Part shown: one piece after another, positions 1-11,109 of the stretch | Layout: every line of letters starts with the position of its first letter | Numbering within the stretch: position 1 is the stretch's first letter | Source: Oopsacas minuta | Lineage: Eukaryota; Porifera; Hexactinellida; Lyssacinosida; Leucopsacidae | DNA: 64,000 nt | NCBI GenBank assembly: GCA_024704765.1 | Contig: JAKMXF010000299.1 | Coordinates: forward strand, 1,216,863-1,280,862 | Direction: 5' to 3' | Notes under the pieces: model-generated | Told to the model about the DNA's origin: nothing | The model's input: only the letters and a program-made list of their open reading frames with translations | Databases searched by the model: none | Program-made: the position numbers and the translations under genes

Positions 1-849
1 AATATCATTGAGGTATTCCTGTTACTTGAAGAAGACCCTCATATCACGCTTGTGGAGATAGCTGATGCAGTTGGGATCTCAACGGGAACTGCTCAAGCTA
101 TTGTACATGATAATATGAAATTCCGAAAGATCTGTGCTCGATTGGTGCCGCATTTACTAACTCAGGCCCAGAAAGCAAAGAGGATCCAATGCGCTACTAA
201 ATTGCTCTCTGAGTTTGATCGAGCTGATTCGAAGGTTATTTGAGATAGTAACATGTGATGAAACTTGGGGTCGTTATTCTGAGCCTTTATCAAAAGAAGC
301 AAACAAGGTATGGGTGGCAAAAGGACAGGACCCACCAATGATCCCTCGACATGACTATCGGGACCCGAAGGTTATGTACTGTATATTTTTTTTCTAATGG
401 TCCAGTTTGCCAGATTTGTGTCCCCAAATATCAAACAATAACAGGCTCCTTCTACACCAAACCAATGAGTGTCTAACAGAGGTTGAATAATTATACCAAA
501 ATCGACGGCCAAGGACTGGAACTCGTGGATTGCGAATATTGCATGATAACGCCCGACCGCACAAGACAAAGCTGGTTAGATAAAAGTTGGAAGCTATGAA
601 GATTATGGAGCTGGGTCACCTCCCTACTCGCCAGATCTAGCTCCCTGTGACTTTTGGTTGTTTCCAAAGCTAAAGAAACATCTATTAGGCAGGAAATTCG
701 AGAGTCGAGCTCAGATAAGATCGGCAATTTTCCAGTATATGAAAGGTGTACCAACCGAAGACCACAAAAAAGTACTTTTCGATTGGATAAAAAGGCTGAA
801 ATTGGTTTTACAGCACGAAGGGGAATACTTTGAGAAACTCCATCACTGA
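1..849 (+). pseudogene. mariner transposase, degenerate (D34D type)
   Basis: This is a decayed transposase of the mariner family, which cuts and pastes DNA at TA sites. Positions 52-243 encode the helix-turn-helix part (IADAVGISTGTAQAI). The first catalytic Asp is in TCDETW (about 255-272), the second in HDNARPHKTK (about 542-571), and the third in SPDLAPCDFWLF (about 628-663). The C-terminal part is open to the stop at 849 (FEKLHH). The pieces lie in different frames with stops between them, so at least three frameshifts separate them and no active enzyme is made. The family is secure from the three D-containing motifs. The subfamily is not identified. Confidence 0.85.
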
Positions 850-917
850 TACACAATTATGCTAGAAAGATTTAGAATTACAATGTGATAACGACTACTT
901 ATTGAACGCCCGTAGTA
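1..917 (+). mobile_element. mariner element, 5' part outside window
   Basis: The left part is cut off by the window edge. The right end is placed near 917 because the sequence there (TTATTGAACGCCC) resembles the terminal inverted repeats of the mariners at 11.1 and 59.3 kb. The exact end and the target-site duplication cannot be proven without the left end. Confidence 0.6.
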
Positions 918-1057
918 GTATGCAGTGGTGTACCGTGACAAATTTGAGTGAGGAGGGGGGGGGGTAGTGGCTAAACCCGGCTAAGGACAGTATTTACTAT
1001 AAATTATAACACATGACCAAAGCCTACTAGACTATATATGAGGCCTGACTATATATA

Positions 1058-1773
1058 TGTTGCAGTGTAAATGCGAGTTTGGTATGATTGCAATCACACC
1101 AACTACCTGGTGTACTTGCAGTCGCACTGGTGTATCCGCAATCAGACCAACCTATTGGTGTAAGTGCGAGCTGTGAATAGAATCAATATAAGTATATTGC
1201 GTATTCATTGTTTTCCGTAGCTCATTTTATAGAATGAAAGTCACTATAGATGATATCATTGACATGGCTAGTTTGATGTTTATCAAACACAGTTTACGCA
1301 AGTATAGATGATTATTTCCCAATTTCTAATTTTGATACCTGGATGACATTTTGATATATCCAAGTATAAATACTCAATTCTCCGAATAATCTTTTGGGAA
1401 ATAATTATATTTTGAAGCTTTAAAGATGTTTAACCCAGGGACTCAATCTAGAAATAATCATTCTGAACTTCAATCTAATCACTTTAGAATTTTTGTAATT
1501 CCATTATGATAGTAATATGCGTAGGATGATTGTTAGTATATTGTTAGTACCTTAGCCTAATTATCCCAATTTAGGATTACTCATATTCCATATAGCAGAG
1601 ATCTGTAATAAAATATACCCAATATTAATTCTATTCGCAGCTCGCACTTACACCAATAGGTTGGTGTGATTGCGAGTACACCAGTGCGATTGCAAGTACA
1701 CTAGGTAGTTGGTGTGATTGCGGGTACACTCGTGTGATTGCAATCACACCAAACTCGCATTTACACTGCAACA
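1058..1773 (-). mobile_element. 716-bp deletion derivative (MITE) of the KRBA2-type transposon
   Basis: Both ends match, in reverse orientation, the ends of the 5.5-kb element at 13938-19400: inverted repeats starting TGTTGCAGTG, then unique subterminal DNA of about 280 bp (1180-1485) and about 170 bp (1478-1640). The interior genes are missing. The junction is the 8-mer ATCACTTT at 1478-1485, which occurs once at each breakpoint of the long copy. Flanking TATA on both sides fits a 4-bp target duplication, but the flank is a TA run, so this is weak. Confidence 0.85.
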
Positions 1774-1912
1774 TATATATATATATGTACCGAACTGTCC
1801 GTATCCTGGTACAACCACTGTGTTATATCGATTTTTTAACACGGTATTTATATATTATATCATCATACCTTTATTTTTCTCAGTACTTGTAAATATAGTA
1901 TAAAATAACATA

Positions 1913-2265
1913 CAGTCAAGTTTGTCTATAACGGTCACTGAAGGGACTGGCCAAAAGTGCCGTACGGGTGGCGGAATAGAGAGGTTGACCGTTATATACT
2001 AGTGTGCTCGTAACTTTATTTTAATGGTGGTAATATAGAGAAATTATCCTTTAAGACTAGTGAACGATATATAAGATAATATCGTGGAAGAAGTTTATGA
2101 TGGCCACCCAAGCGACTTGTCAAAAGTATACCTTATGGGAGGCGACCACTATGTAATAGTCCGTTATATAAATGAGCTGGCTGTTATAGCTTGGTTTAGC
2201 GCCACAATAAGAGACCAAAATGGTGGCCGCGTTGAGCAGGTGTCCGCTATAGAGAGGTCATTTTA
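1913..2265. mobile_element. pogo/Tigger-like MITE remnant
   Basis: The sequence begins CAGTCAAG after a TA. It holds repeated blocks of the style found near pogo/Tigger ends (TAGAGAGGT with CCGTTATA or CCGCTATAG) at about 1930, 1985 and 2245. No transposase and no clear right end were seen. The 60-codon ORF at 2084-2266 is made of these repeats and is not a gene. Confidence 0.4.
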
Positions 2266-2705
2266 ATGGGAATCGGAGGGGATTATTTTGAGGTGACTAT
2301 TCAAACAAAAGCACTTATCTAACCGGAGATGGCTATTCAGTCTTTCCAAATCTTGTCGAATTATAGCTATCAACTGATATGCTAACCAATACATTCAAGT
2401 CCGTTTCAAGTGTAAGTCATAAGACCCGTTTTTGAGTGAATTATACAGTATGTCCCATAATTATTGAGACTAACAAAAAGGAGAATATTTTAATCCACAT
2501 TATTCATTGAACATTTTCTACTATTATATCGATAACCTCTAACGAATAGATCAATAATTAATTTTTGAATCATTCTGTTCCACCACTAGTCTACACCTAT
2601 GACTCATAGACTTGTAGTATGGTGCTAAAATTCGGGAGTGATAGAATCCCATATTTCTTGGATCCTCTTCTTAAATTGGACCAAGCTAGTAAAGTTGTCC
2701 TTATA

Positions 2706-4019
2706 CAGGGTGCGTTTTAAGTTCTGTCCCATAGTCAAATCCTCATAACTTTACTACAATAGATCTTTTACTATTTAAACTTTTATACCAGTTTACTATG
2801 ATCAATACAATTACATAATCGCACTGATTACTCAATATAACCTCCCTTGCCATGAATGACACTTGATATCCTGCCAGGTAGGGCCTCAACTGCAGCACGG
2901 AGTACATCTTGGGGTATTTTCTCCCACTCTTCTCGCAATTTTCGCTTCAAAGAGTCTATACTCTTGTGAGATTTAGCACAGACTCTGCTTTCGAGAATGG
3001 ACCATACCGAATAGTCCATTGAGTTCAGGTCTGGGCTATATGGAGGCCATTGCTCTTTCTCAATAAAACATGGAATATTGCTCTGAAGCCAGGTTTGGGT
3101 AACATTTGATGTGTGAGCTGGTGCTCCGTCTTGTTGAAATACAAATGACCCACCATTAAACATGGTTTGGCTAAGGTTCTTCACTATGGGCTCTAAAATT
3201 AAGTCACGATAAGTTGTCGAGTTTATTTTTACGCCTGCAGGCACAAAAATTAGTGGCGTCCGACCAACAGCCGATATTCCAGCCCAAACCATTACTGAAA
3301 GTGGTTTTTGGACTCGAGGAAAGTACTTCAGATCTGGATCAATAGTAGATGACTTGTGTGATATAATCCTGTCGTTTTGAGGGTTCAAAGCTTCCTCAAT
3401 GGTGAAAATCTTTTCGTCGGAGAATACAATTTTTGTAATATCATGATTTACGTGCCTACGTAATTGTCCTTTACATCTTTGAAGCCTCTTGACCTTTACT
3501 TGCTCACTTAGGAAGTGAACTCTCTTTCTTCTGAATGAACGCATGCCTAAGTTCACTTTCACAATTTTCCGTACTGAAGACTCTGATACTTTGAGTTCCT
3601 GAGCCATTTTCCTCATAGAACGCCGTGGGTTCCTACGGATACGTTCCCGCACCAACTTTTGGAGTGCTGGAGTCGTTACTGAAGGGGGACGACCACTTCT
3701 TGCTTTGTCACAAACTTCCCCAGTCTCGTTGTACCTCCGAATCGTACGACAGACAAACTTACGTCTATTAGCGGGAATATTGAGCAACTTCAAAATTTCT
3801 TTCTGAGTCTTGCCATTTTTAGCTAACTCAATAATAGCTGACCTTTCGTGTTCCATCAAATGAAAATACTAATACGTGAGAATGGTGTATTGTATAATAG
3901 GTATAGGTGCTAGCTAAACAATATAGTAAAAGAATCAACATAGTAGTATTAAGGATATGCTTAGAATGTAGATCATACAATAAAACATAAAGATGGGACA
4001 GAACTTAAAACGCACCCTG
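2706..4019 (-). mobile_element. complete DD37D (maT-type) mariner
   Basis: The element is 1314 bp with perfect 27-bp terminal inverted repeats beginning CAGGGTGCGTTTTAAG. It is flanked by TA on both sides (2704-2705 and 4020-4021), the canonical Tc1/mariner target duplication. It contains one uninterrupted transposase gene. Intact repeats and an intact ORF make this the youngest-looking and possibly mobile element in the window. It is nested in the older Tc1 element. Confidence 0.95.
2828..3859 (-). CDS. maT/DD37D mariner transposase, intact
   Basis: This 343-residue transposase is full length for Tc1/mariner enzymes and would bind the 27-bp inverted repeats of its own element and integrate at TA. 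An N-terminal helix-turn-helix lies at residues 1-50, a GRPP hinge at 56-59, and a second helix-turn-helix at about 80-110. The catalytic residues are D148 in FSDEK, D244 in QQDGAPAHTS and D282 in SPDLNSMDYSVW. The spacing D244-D282 leaves 37 residues, which is the DD37D (maT) signature, not mariner D34D or Tc1 D34E. The start at 3859 is 160 nt inside the right repeat. A second Met follows at once, so either could be used. No frameshift or stop is present. Confidence 0.95.
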   Translation of the reverse strand: MMEHERSAIIELAKNGKTQKEILKLLNIPANRRKFVCRTIRRYNETGEVCDKARSGRPPSVTTPALQKLVRERIRRNPRRSMRKMAQELKVSESSVRKIVKVNLGMRSFRRKRVHFLSEQVKVKRLQRCKGQLRRHVNHDITKIVFSDEKIFTIEEALNPQNDRIISHKSSTIDPDLKYFPRVQKPLSVMVWAGISAVGRTPLIFVPAGVKINSTTYRDLILEPIVKNLSQTMFNGGSFVFQQDGAPAHTSNVTQTWLQSNIPCFIEKEQWPPYSPDLNSMDYSVWSILESRVCAKSHKSIDSLKRKLREEWEKIPQDVLRAAVEALPGRISSVIHGKGGYIE

Positions 4020-5080
4020 TATAGCTTTTGCTTTATCCAACCGTATATATTCTCAATTGGGTTGAGATCAGGACTTTGACTTGGCCATTATCTTTGGTTT
4101 TTCTTCATATTTTTCTCCATCCAAGCTTTGGCGATCCTTGAGGTATGTTTTGGGTCGTTATCCTGAATGAGAAACCACTTCTGACCATGAAAAACCTAGC
4201 TTGCTCAATCAAATGCCATTCCAATATGTTGACAAAGAAGGTAGCGTCCATATTCCTTCGAAAGAAACACAGAGGGAAGGTTCCCATACTTGAAAAGGCT
4301 ACCCAGATGTGTAATTTAACGGAATGCTTGGTTGTTGGCTGAATGACTTTCCGATTTCTTTTTGTCCATAGCCTAACTCGACCAGGTTTGAGCCAGAAAG
4401 AAGCTTCATCTGCAAACACAGCGTGACACCAATGAATATTCTCATTTTTCTTGCCCTACTCAATACGTAAGAGCCTGTTTTTCTCACTTAGCATTGGTAC
4501 AAGTGTTGCCCAAGGCTTGCTGTATTCCATTTCCTGCAGGCATCTTCCACTTGTACTCTTGGACACTTTAGTGCCACTTTTCTCTTCTAGATTTGTGACA
4601 ATTCCACGTATAGTCTTCTTTTTATCATGCCTAACATATTGCGCAATGGTATGCTTGATGAGTTTTCTAAGAATAGCAGGCTTTCTTGTGAAGTGAATTT
4701 GTACCTTCTTTGAGAGTTTTCTGAACGCGAAATACAGTCGCCCGCCCAACTCCTAGAGTGGCAGCTATTTGATTTACTGTGTGTTTACCTCCTTGGAGAA
4801 GTATTCTAGTCTCATCCCGCTTGATTAATTGTTCCATCTAAGAAATAAAAATATATAATCTATAATTTAATAATTATTATCAATAATTGTTACATCATCA
4901 TCATAAAAATACTTGAAAACTAAAATTACAGATAAAATTGAAATATGAACATGCTCAAATCTATTAATAGAGTCAATACTATTGTTCAATAGAATAAAAC
5001 TTGACGGCAATAATGTATTAAGAAAAGTAGTCAAGGTTGCATTAAAATGATGTTAGTCTCAATAATTATGGGACAAACTG

Positions 5081-5777
5081 CATTTGAGGAATTTAATATA
5101 ATGAATACGTGCAAATTATACCACTATATTCATAAAGCTTTTGCCCATTCACACACGTATATTGATCAGATATACTCTTCCACGATCACATAGCCAACAT
5201 AATAGAGTCAATATTCTAATATTCTTTAATCACCAATCTCCAAGAGCGGAGCTAGAATAAGTATATTGGTGTTGCCAGAATGGACCCACCAATTGTTAGA
5301 AAACTAGTTCTATTCGAGCGAGCCTAAATCATTTCTCAGATGAACATCATTATAATTAACATGGCCTTATCAGGCTTGTAGAAATATGTCTGTTGAGCAG
5401 CATATAACCAAACAAAATATTTTCTGTTAAATTATTGCTGCCAGGAAATGATCACCACAGCAGATTCTGATTTACCGACAAGTATAGCGAAAAGAAGGGG
5501 GCTACACACTCCCCACAAGGTACACCTGCGTTTGTCTGGTTCTGTTTCGGGAATAATTAGGTTTAATGTATAATTATTTATTACAGACAGTGGCGTTGTG
5601 CTGTATGTGCCTGAGGGCACCAAAATATTTTTGGACTATTGGCTATTCTCATGTGCATATATGGTACTTAGTATGCAATAGACTTGGCTTAACATTAATT
5701 GGATGCTCCGGGTAATATAGACCAAAATTTGGAATAAATGAGTCACATTTATACAAAGTCAACTGTATATACTAAAG
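5081..5777. other. intergenic DNA, no gene seen
   Basis: AT-rich sequence between two transposons. I see no coding motif. The 63-codon minus-strand ORF at 5432-5623 matches nothing I know. Confidence 0.5.
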
Positions 5778-6925
5778 CAGCTTTTCTTAACCTTTCATAC
5801 CTCAGCACCCCCTGTAGTCAGTCTTAGCAATTCAGCACCCCTTACATGATACTACAAGAAGTACAGTGCTCCTCTGTAACTGTAACAAGGATGAAATAAG
5901 ACAAGTAATGCACTGTTTCATAATTGATTGTATTTACTTAAATTACTCCATTAAAAATCCAACTCAATCAGAAAGAAAATGCAACTTTAAATGTCACGAA
6001 CAAACAGGGCCGTAGCTAGGGGGGGCTGAGCCCCCCTAGCAAATTTTACCGCCCCGTAATTTTTGCTAAGCTACATTGATCTTTACTATCTTGGATCTTA
6101 AATATTAGTTAAATCAAGGAATCTTTGTGAATATGTCAAATTGGCTATACATTTAAGTAATCTAATTCCTCTTGCTAGTAAATATACTTAATAATTTGTA
6201 TGCTTTTACAGTGACCATTGATTTTATATTCTTTGTTTTGATATGACCACAACATATATTCCTTCCAGTTTTATTGCATTTTGCGATTACTAAGCGAAAC
6301 TATAGAATGCCAGAGTGGTCTGAATATTTATGAACTAAGTAATTATACCTTCCCCCAATGTAGCTTGGGAGTTTGGGTATGGTCCTACCCCAAAAATAGA
6401 TATAAAAAATCTTAAGTGTCCAAGCCCCTCCTAACACTACGCTCTGGCCACGGCCTGCGAACATACCTCCACGATTATTCAGGAGGGCAGAGAAACCATA
6501 TTTGACATATTCACCACCCTACTTGCGCATTTTTGACATTTTAGAATTTACTGATACCTGAATCACAAAAATACTTATATGACATCCAGTTCCATGGAAC
6601 TGAACCGGTTTCACTTTACATACAGTTTATAGCTTGTAGGTCCGTTTTAAATTCCGATTCCATACCAGTATAATTATTCCCTATCACAAATCTGTGACAG
6701 AAAAGAACTCAAGTAAGTAACACAGAAAAAAATATAGGTTAAATACAACTAATTTATAGCCAGACATTACTATATCTAGTAAGGACAGCTGAATGTTTCG
6801 ATATTTATCCTGAAGCATCTGCCAGCCTGAAATTTTATCTAGTATCTAAACAAAAACTTCGTACAACACATAGTAGAATCCTTATCCAGCACCCCCTAAA
6901 ATCGATTTCAGGTTAAGAAACGCTG
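5778..6925. mobile_element. hAT-type non-autonomous element with 8-bp duplication
   Basis: The ends are inverted (CAGCTTTTCTTAACCT and, inward from the right, CAGCGTTTCTTAACCTG), followed by CAGCACCCC blocks on both sides. The 8-bp sequence TACTAAAG directly flanks both ends (5770-5777 and 6926-6933), the hAT signature. There is no transposase. Removing the second insertion leaves about 690 bp. Confidence 0.88.
6005..6457. mobile_element. second hAT-type MITE nested in the first
   Basis: The left end is CAGGGCCGTAGC and the right end, read inward, is CAGGCCGTGGCC. Flanks are CGAACAAA and CGAACATA, an 8-bp duplication with one mismatch. Short GC-rich stretches (GGGGGGCTGAGCCCCCC) lie just inside. 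There is no ORF. Confidence 0.8.
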
Positions 6926-6933
6926 TACTAAAG

Positions 6934-8720
6934 TATTAAATGACATTTGTTTGTTATATATTGGATAAAAATTGTCGTTGAAGGTGTGATAAAATAGCAC
7001 TATATGGGCATTTATGTGTTGACAGTGGTTTAGCCAGCCTTTGGCCCACTAGTGATGCTAGTGGTACTGAAAGGTTGTAAATGCTGCTAATCTATTAGTA
7101 AATTGCATTTGGTGTCTAACTGTCTGTTTGGTCCTTGTCAATGAAAGGATTGATGATTTTATTTTTGAATTTCGCAATTACAAGATGTCGCATAGTTAAC
7201 TACTGGGTAAGGGTACTATATATGTTTTATCGATCGATATGTTAAAGTATTCCACTAACTTCAAATTTTGGCACAGGTTAAATCTCCTGAATTTACAAGA
7301 TACATAGCATTTGTTCCATTTTGTGACATTTTTCTCAGGGGAAATTTCTAGACCGTCACAAACCGCTGATTCTAACTCCTCATCGCTTCAAACAGGTCTT
7401 CCTCTCCATTTTTCTTTGGTTTTAGGGAACGGCCATTAGTCACAGGGGACTAAGTCAAAATAATATGGCAGATGTGGTAAGGTAGACATCCCATTCTCTT
7501 TAATATTTTCCATTATCAGTGCGGCCTTGTATTCAAATCTAATAATTATCATTGTGTAATTTCCTACCATTGAGTTCGGCTTTGGGATGCATCAGTTTTA
7601 TCTATTTGAATAGACCCTTCAAATAAAATTCTGTATACTAATTAATAGTTAGTGTAAGACCGATTTTCAGTCGAAGTAATTCAATTAGTAAGTGTGAATT
7701 ATACCAGTGGAACTCTGTATCGCCCATGAAATTAATCCTTTCTCCAGTGATCTCCTCGAAGTTGGTTAAGAATGCAGTAACCCTTTGCTCTGCATTGGCT
7801 CTAGTCATGTGGGGCTGTCAATTGTGATATTTCGTATAGCTGATTCGAGAAATACATAGAATCTGGTTTGACTTCGTTGTGATTAAAGACTTTGTATTCG
7901 AGATAAGTGAAAATTAATCAAAAAAATGAATGCTAAAAATAAACAAATTACAAGCTATTTCAAAATAACTATCCTGCTTCACAGTACTAAGCTCACTGCG
8001 CGGCAGCTTATTGCTTTTGGTCCCTACATTACAGAATATACTGGGGACAACGACTCTCGAATTCACAGAATAGTTAAAAAATATGGATTGGCTTATCCAT
8101 GGCCCATCCAAATTACATTGAATTGCCTTTTGTGTTGACACTGGAGATGCTATGTCTCTTTTGGTTAATAATCTAGGCGCTTCGTCCTCTGGGTGTTAAT
8201 TAGAAATGCTGAAATTTTTGACAGCGTAGTAATCCCATGATGAGTTAGCTTTGGTAAGAATCATGACGTCAGGACAGGTATCCCTAAAGCCAAGTAATTG
8301 GTCACATTCGCTTGGCCTCGTGGCCGGTTGTATCTGCCGGAAACTATCTAATTGCGGCAAAGTTCCTGCTGGAGATTACGACACTTTTCAGAACATACAA
8401 CGAAAGAGGAAGCTAAGTCTAAAGTTTGTATGGATCGTGCTCCCTGAATCGTTCATTCTTGGAATTTCTACTATATTCTTTCCAACCTTCCACACAGTTT
8501 GTAGCTCTCGTTCGGAACTTATTTTACAACGTGCCGCCGTTCGTACTATAAAATAAAGCACTTAGTGCTAACTTAGGCCTCATTCACTAAGACCTAAGTT
8601 TACATTTTAGTTCGAAATTAAGTTAGTTTGAACTAGGTTTGAAAAATACACTTTTACGAATATGATCCATAGAACATTAGTATTATTGAAATAACCGACC
8701 CATTTAGACTTATTTATGTA
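6934..8720. other. unassigned region with coding-like minus-strand tract
   Basis: No confident gene. Reading the minus strand from about 8560 to 7380 gives longish open stretches broken by stops (for example TKRDIASPVSTQKAIQ near 8150 and NAEQRVTAFLTNFEEITG near 7780). This suggests a decayed gene or transposon, but I do not recognise the family. The plus-strand ORF at 8251-8556 is its shadow. Confidence 0.35.
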
Positions 8721-9620
8721 CTTGGAGCATTGAAAAAGTTTTCATCATTAGTTTATAGCAGCCAAACTCTACTCGATTATATGAAGTGCAAATGTATATC
8801 CTTATAGCCCTATCGATTACCTATTTAATGTTTTTGAGCAATTCACTCTAGCTATTATATATCTTGATCTATCCTACTTTCAAATATACCTATTTTCGAG
8901 AGTTAACTTTATCACGGCTTCAAAACATATATCAAGCAAAACCGAACAATGAGCTTACATAAAGATTCGTAACGTACTGAAGATACTCCCCTAGACCGGA
9001 GGATCAATTTCCGCTACCACCCCTAAATTGCCTCTGAAATTCTGGAACTTATGGATTTGAAGAGATTTAGTAATCCTGGACATCTCATCGGGAAGTGTTC
9101 ATACAACGCTACACGATTATCTCGAATATCGAAAGATTTCAGCGCGATGGATAACAAAAATCCTCACAAATGTGCAAAGGGAGAATAGGGTATCATGCGC
9201 GAAAAATTGGTTTAAAGATTATAGAGATTGTGATTCTTGAAGGTTATATAAAATCGTTGCTGGTGACGAAATTTGGGTTAAATTTTCTGAACCCCTGCGT
9301 AAGGACCAAAGCAAATCATGTCTCCCCAAAGGTTCTTATCTCCCCGAAAAGACGCGTTGGACTTTCGAGACAACAAGGTTCTCTATGGCATATTTCTTGA
9401 TGCGTATACAGTGGCTCAAAATCCTGTGCTTAAAGAAGAACAATTCAATGGTGAATTTTAAACAAATAAATGCCTAAAAGAAGCCGAGATAGTCTATATA
9501 ACACGATTTCCGCGTACAGGAACTCGAGGAATTAAAGTTCTCCACGATAATGCCAGACCTCATGTTTTCAAATACTTTAAGGAAGTTATTGAGGATATCG
9601 GAAAAATATTTCTAAGGATA
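8721..9620 (+). pseudogene. mariner transposase, decayed, 3' end lost
   Basis: The element starts after TA at 8719-8720 with CTTGGAGCATTGAAAAAG. It is collinear with the related copy at 50580-51800. Recognisable parts are EYRKISARWITKIL (about 9130), VAGDEIWVKFSEPLRKDQ (about 9260-9310, first catalytic Asp) and LHDNARPHVFKYF (about 9540-9580, second Asp). Several frameshifts and stops separate them. The region with the third Asp and the right inverted repeat were not found, so the copy is truncated near 9620. Confidence 0.8.
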
Positions 9621-10029
9621 TTCGCCCAAGCATCGAGCTAACTCGATTTGATTGAAAAAGGAAATTTGAAATTTTCATATTGATCGGCTGTAGATCCGAA
9701 TTTATCCGTCGTAAGCACGCCATTTGGCCGGTCAAAACGCTTAAGAGGAACACTGCCAGTGATTCAAATTTCAAATTTCTCTCATGTATATTGGCTGAGC
9801 AGTAGCTAATAATGTGACTTTCCGAAAATCCAAAAAGTGACACAGTAGCAAAACACCCCGTTTCAACTACTAAACAACTATATGATTTTAGGAAGAAATC
9901 CTTGTATTTCATCGAATTGACTATGTTGTAGAGAGAAAACACATTAATCAATAAGTTAAGTACAAGATCTAGTGTACAATGAAATAGGGCAAGAAACAGA
10001 CAGGCCATAGAAACCGAAACAAAATGCAT
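9586..10029 (-). CDS. hypothetical membrane-protein-like ORF
   Basis: The 147-codon ORF is longer than expected by chance in this AT-rich DNA, but I do not recognise it. It has about four hydrophobic stretches: residues 5-20, 21-36, 52-70 and 89-105. Its C-terminal codons overlap the end of the decayed mariner on the other strand, which argues against a conserved gene. It could be one exon of a multi-pass membrane protein or a chance ORF. No splice sites were assigned. Confidence 0.2.
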   Translation of the reverse strand: MHFVSVSMACLFLALFHCTLDLVLNLLINVFSLYNIVNSMKYKDFFLKSYSCLVVETGCFATVSLFGFSESHIISYCSANIHERNLKFESLAVFLLSVLTGQMACLRRINSDLQPINMKISNFLFQSNRVSSMLGRISLEIFFRYPQ

Positions 10030-11109
10030 TAAAACAGAAATTTTACAGGTTCAAGTTAGCAAAAAAGCTGATATCCCTAAAATCCATAAAGCTAATACAT
10101 AGATATTGTGTTTAGATAGTGTTAGCGGGAGAAACAAGCAACTGCAAGGAGGCAATTAAACCTGGGGTGGCAAAGAACCGTAGGCAAAGTGTGAAATTTA
10201 TGTGATGCAAGCTTGTTGTCCAGAAAAATTTCATTAATTAATTGACTCGCCTTACTGTATAGAAGCTTTTCCAGATGATATTACAAGCATACTGTAGTAA
10301 TTCAAAACTAGCCATATTTCATATCCAGAATGTGACAGGTTCCCATGTCAAGCCAACCCTGCGCAGTTGTTTAATAATATCCTTTACGGTATTTCACCAG
10401 GCGCATATTCTTATCGTAATAATCTTTACAATTTTTGAAAATGCTTATTATTTTTGGAAACAAAATAATCTACTCGTAATTTGTTGCACTGTCCAATGAT
10501 GGGTATATTTCATCAAACAACTTCTTGAGGGTGATAAATTTTATATTCTCAAGTCTTGGAACCTCTTTCAGGCCCCCAGCTCTTATACAAAGTTTGCGCT
10601 CAATTTGGGAAATAAGCTATGCTTTGATGCTTTGGATTAAATATTGGGTAGTGGATTCGGGCCAAGAATTTCGTTCTGTAACAATTACTTTTGATAGCCG
10701 CCTAATACAAATTACTTGCCCTATTTCTGTCCCTTGGATAATAATAGGAGAGAATATACGGAATAAAATGATAATATCCTTTGTTCATCCTACATTATAC
10801 AGCATTTTGTTAGCAGTGTGCCTAGAAACAGTTTGAACCTCATATGTGTTTCACTTCTTGATCTGCACGGTTTCCATTAGAGCGATATGATAACTGTAAC
10901 TAGTTTATAACACATGGACAGTGTTCATCAATTAGTAAAATTAGGAGTGGTACCTGCAATGATCCTTGCGCTACGTCTACCTTCAGACTAACACATTCTG
11001 AGAGTTCCTGACAAATCCTCACCCTCTGGACCTATTGGACAGAAGGCACATTAGTGTGCACAAAAAATATCGTAATTTTGAAATTTATGGGAACCCAATG
11101 GAGGTTCTA
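10030..11109. other. unassigned region
   Basis: No recognisable gene. The minus strand between about 10840 and 10450 has an open-looking tract (LENIKFITLKKLFDEIYPSL near 10530) with few stops. It may be a decayed coding remnant, but I cannot name it. Confidence 0.3.

Larger units (their letters stand above)
2565..4837 (-). pseudogene. Tc1-like transposase, interrupted and decayed
   Basis: The likely start is the ATG at 4837 (MEQLIKRDETRILLQGG). A helix-turn-helix region follows (NQIAATLGVGRATVFRVQK). Catalytic motifs are FADEASFW (about 4410), QDNDPKHTS (about 4150) and, after an in-frame TAA, WPSQSPDLNPIEN (about 4075), so the third residue is Glu as in the Tc1 branch. The reading frame breaks near 4750, 4480 and 4415 and at that TAA. 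Coding then stops at 4021 where the maT element is inserted, and resumes at about 2700 with a fragment containing IQEIWDSITPEF. The enzyme is dead. Confidence 0.85.
2446..5080 (-). mobile_element. Tc1-like element, split by a maT insertion
   Basis: Terminal inverted repeats of about 29 bp lie at 2446-2475 and 5051-5080 (CAG.TTGTCCCATAATTATT type, reading inward). TA precedes the left end; the right flank is CA, probably mutated. Removing the inner element at 2706-4019 and one TA leaves about 1.32 kb, the usual Tc1 size. The insertion lies in the transposase gene between the DPKHTS and C-terminal regions. Confidence 0.88.

Noticed and set aside
2084-2266. 60-codon ORF as a gene
   Set aside because: It is composed of pogo-like terminal repeat blocks and has no protein-like motif.
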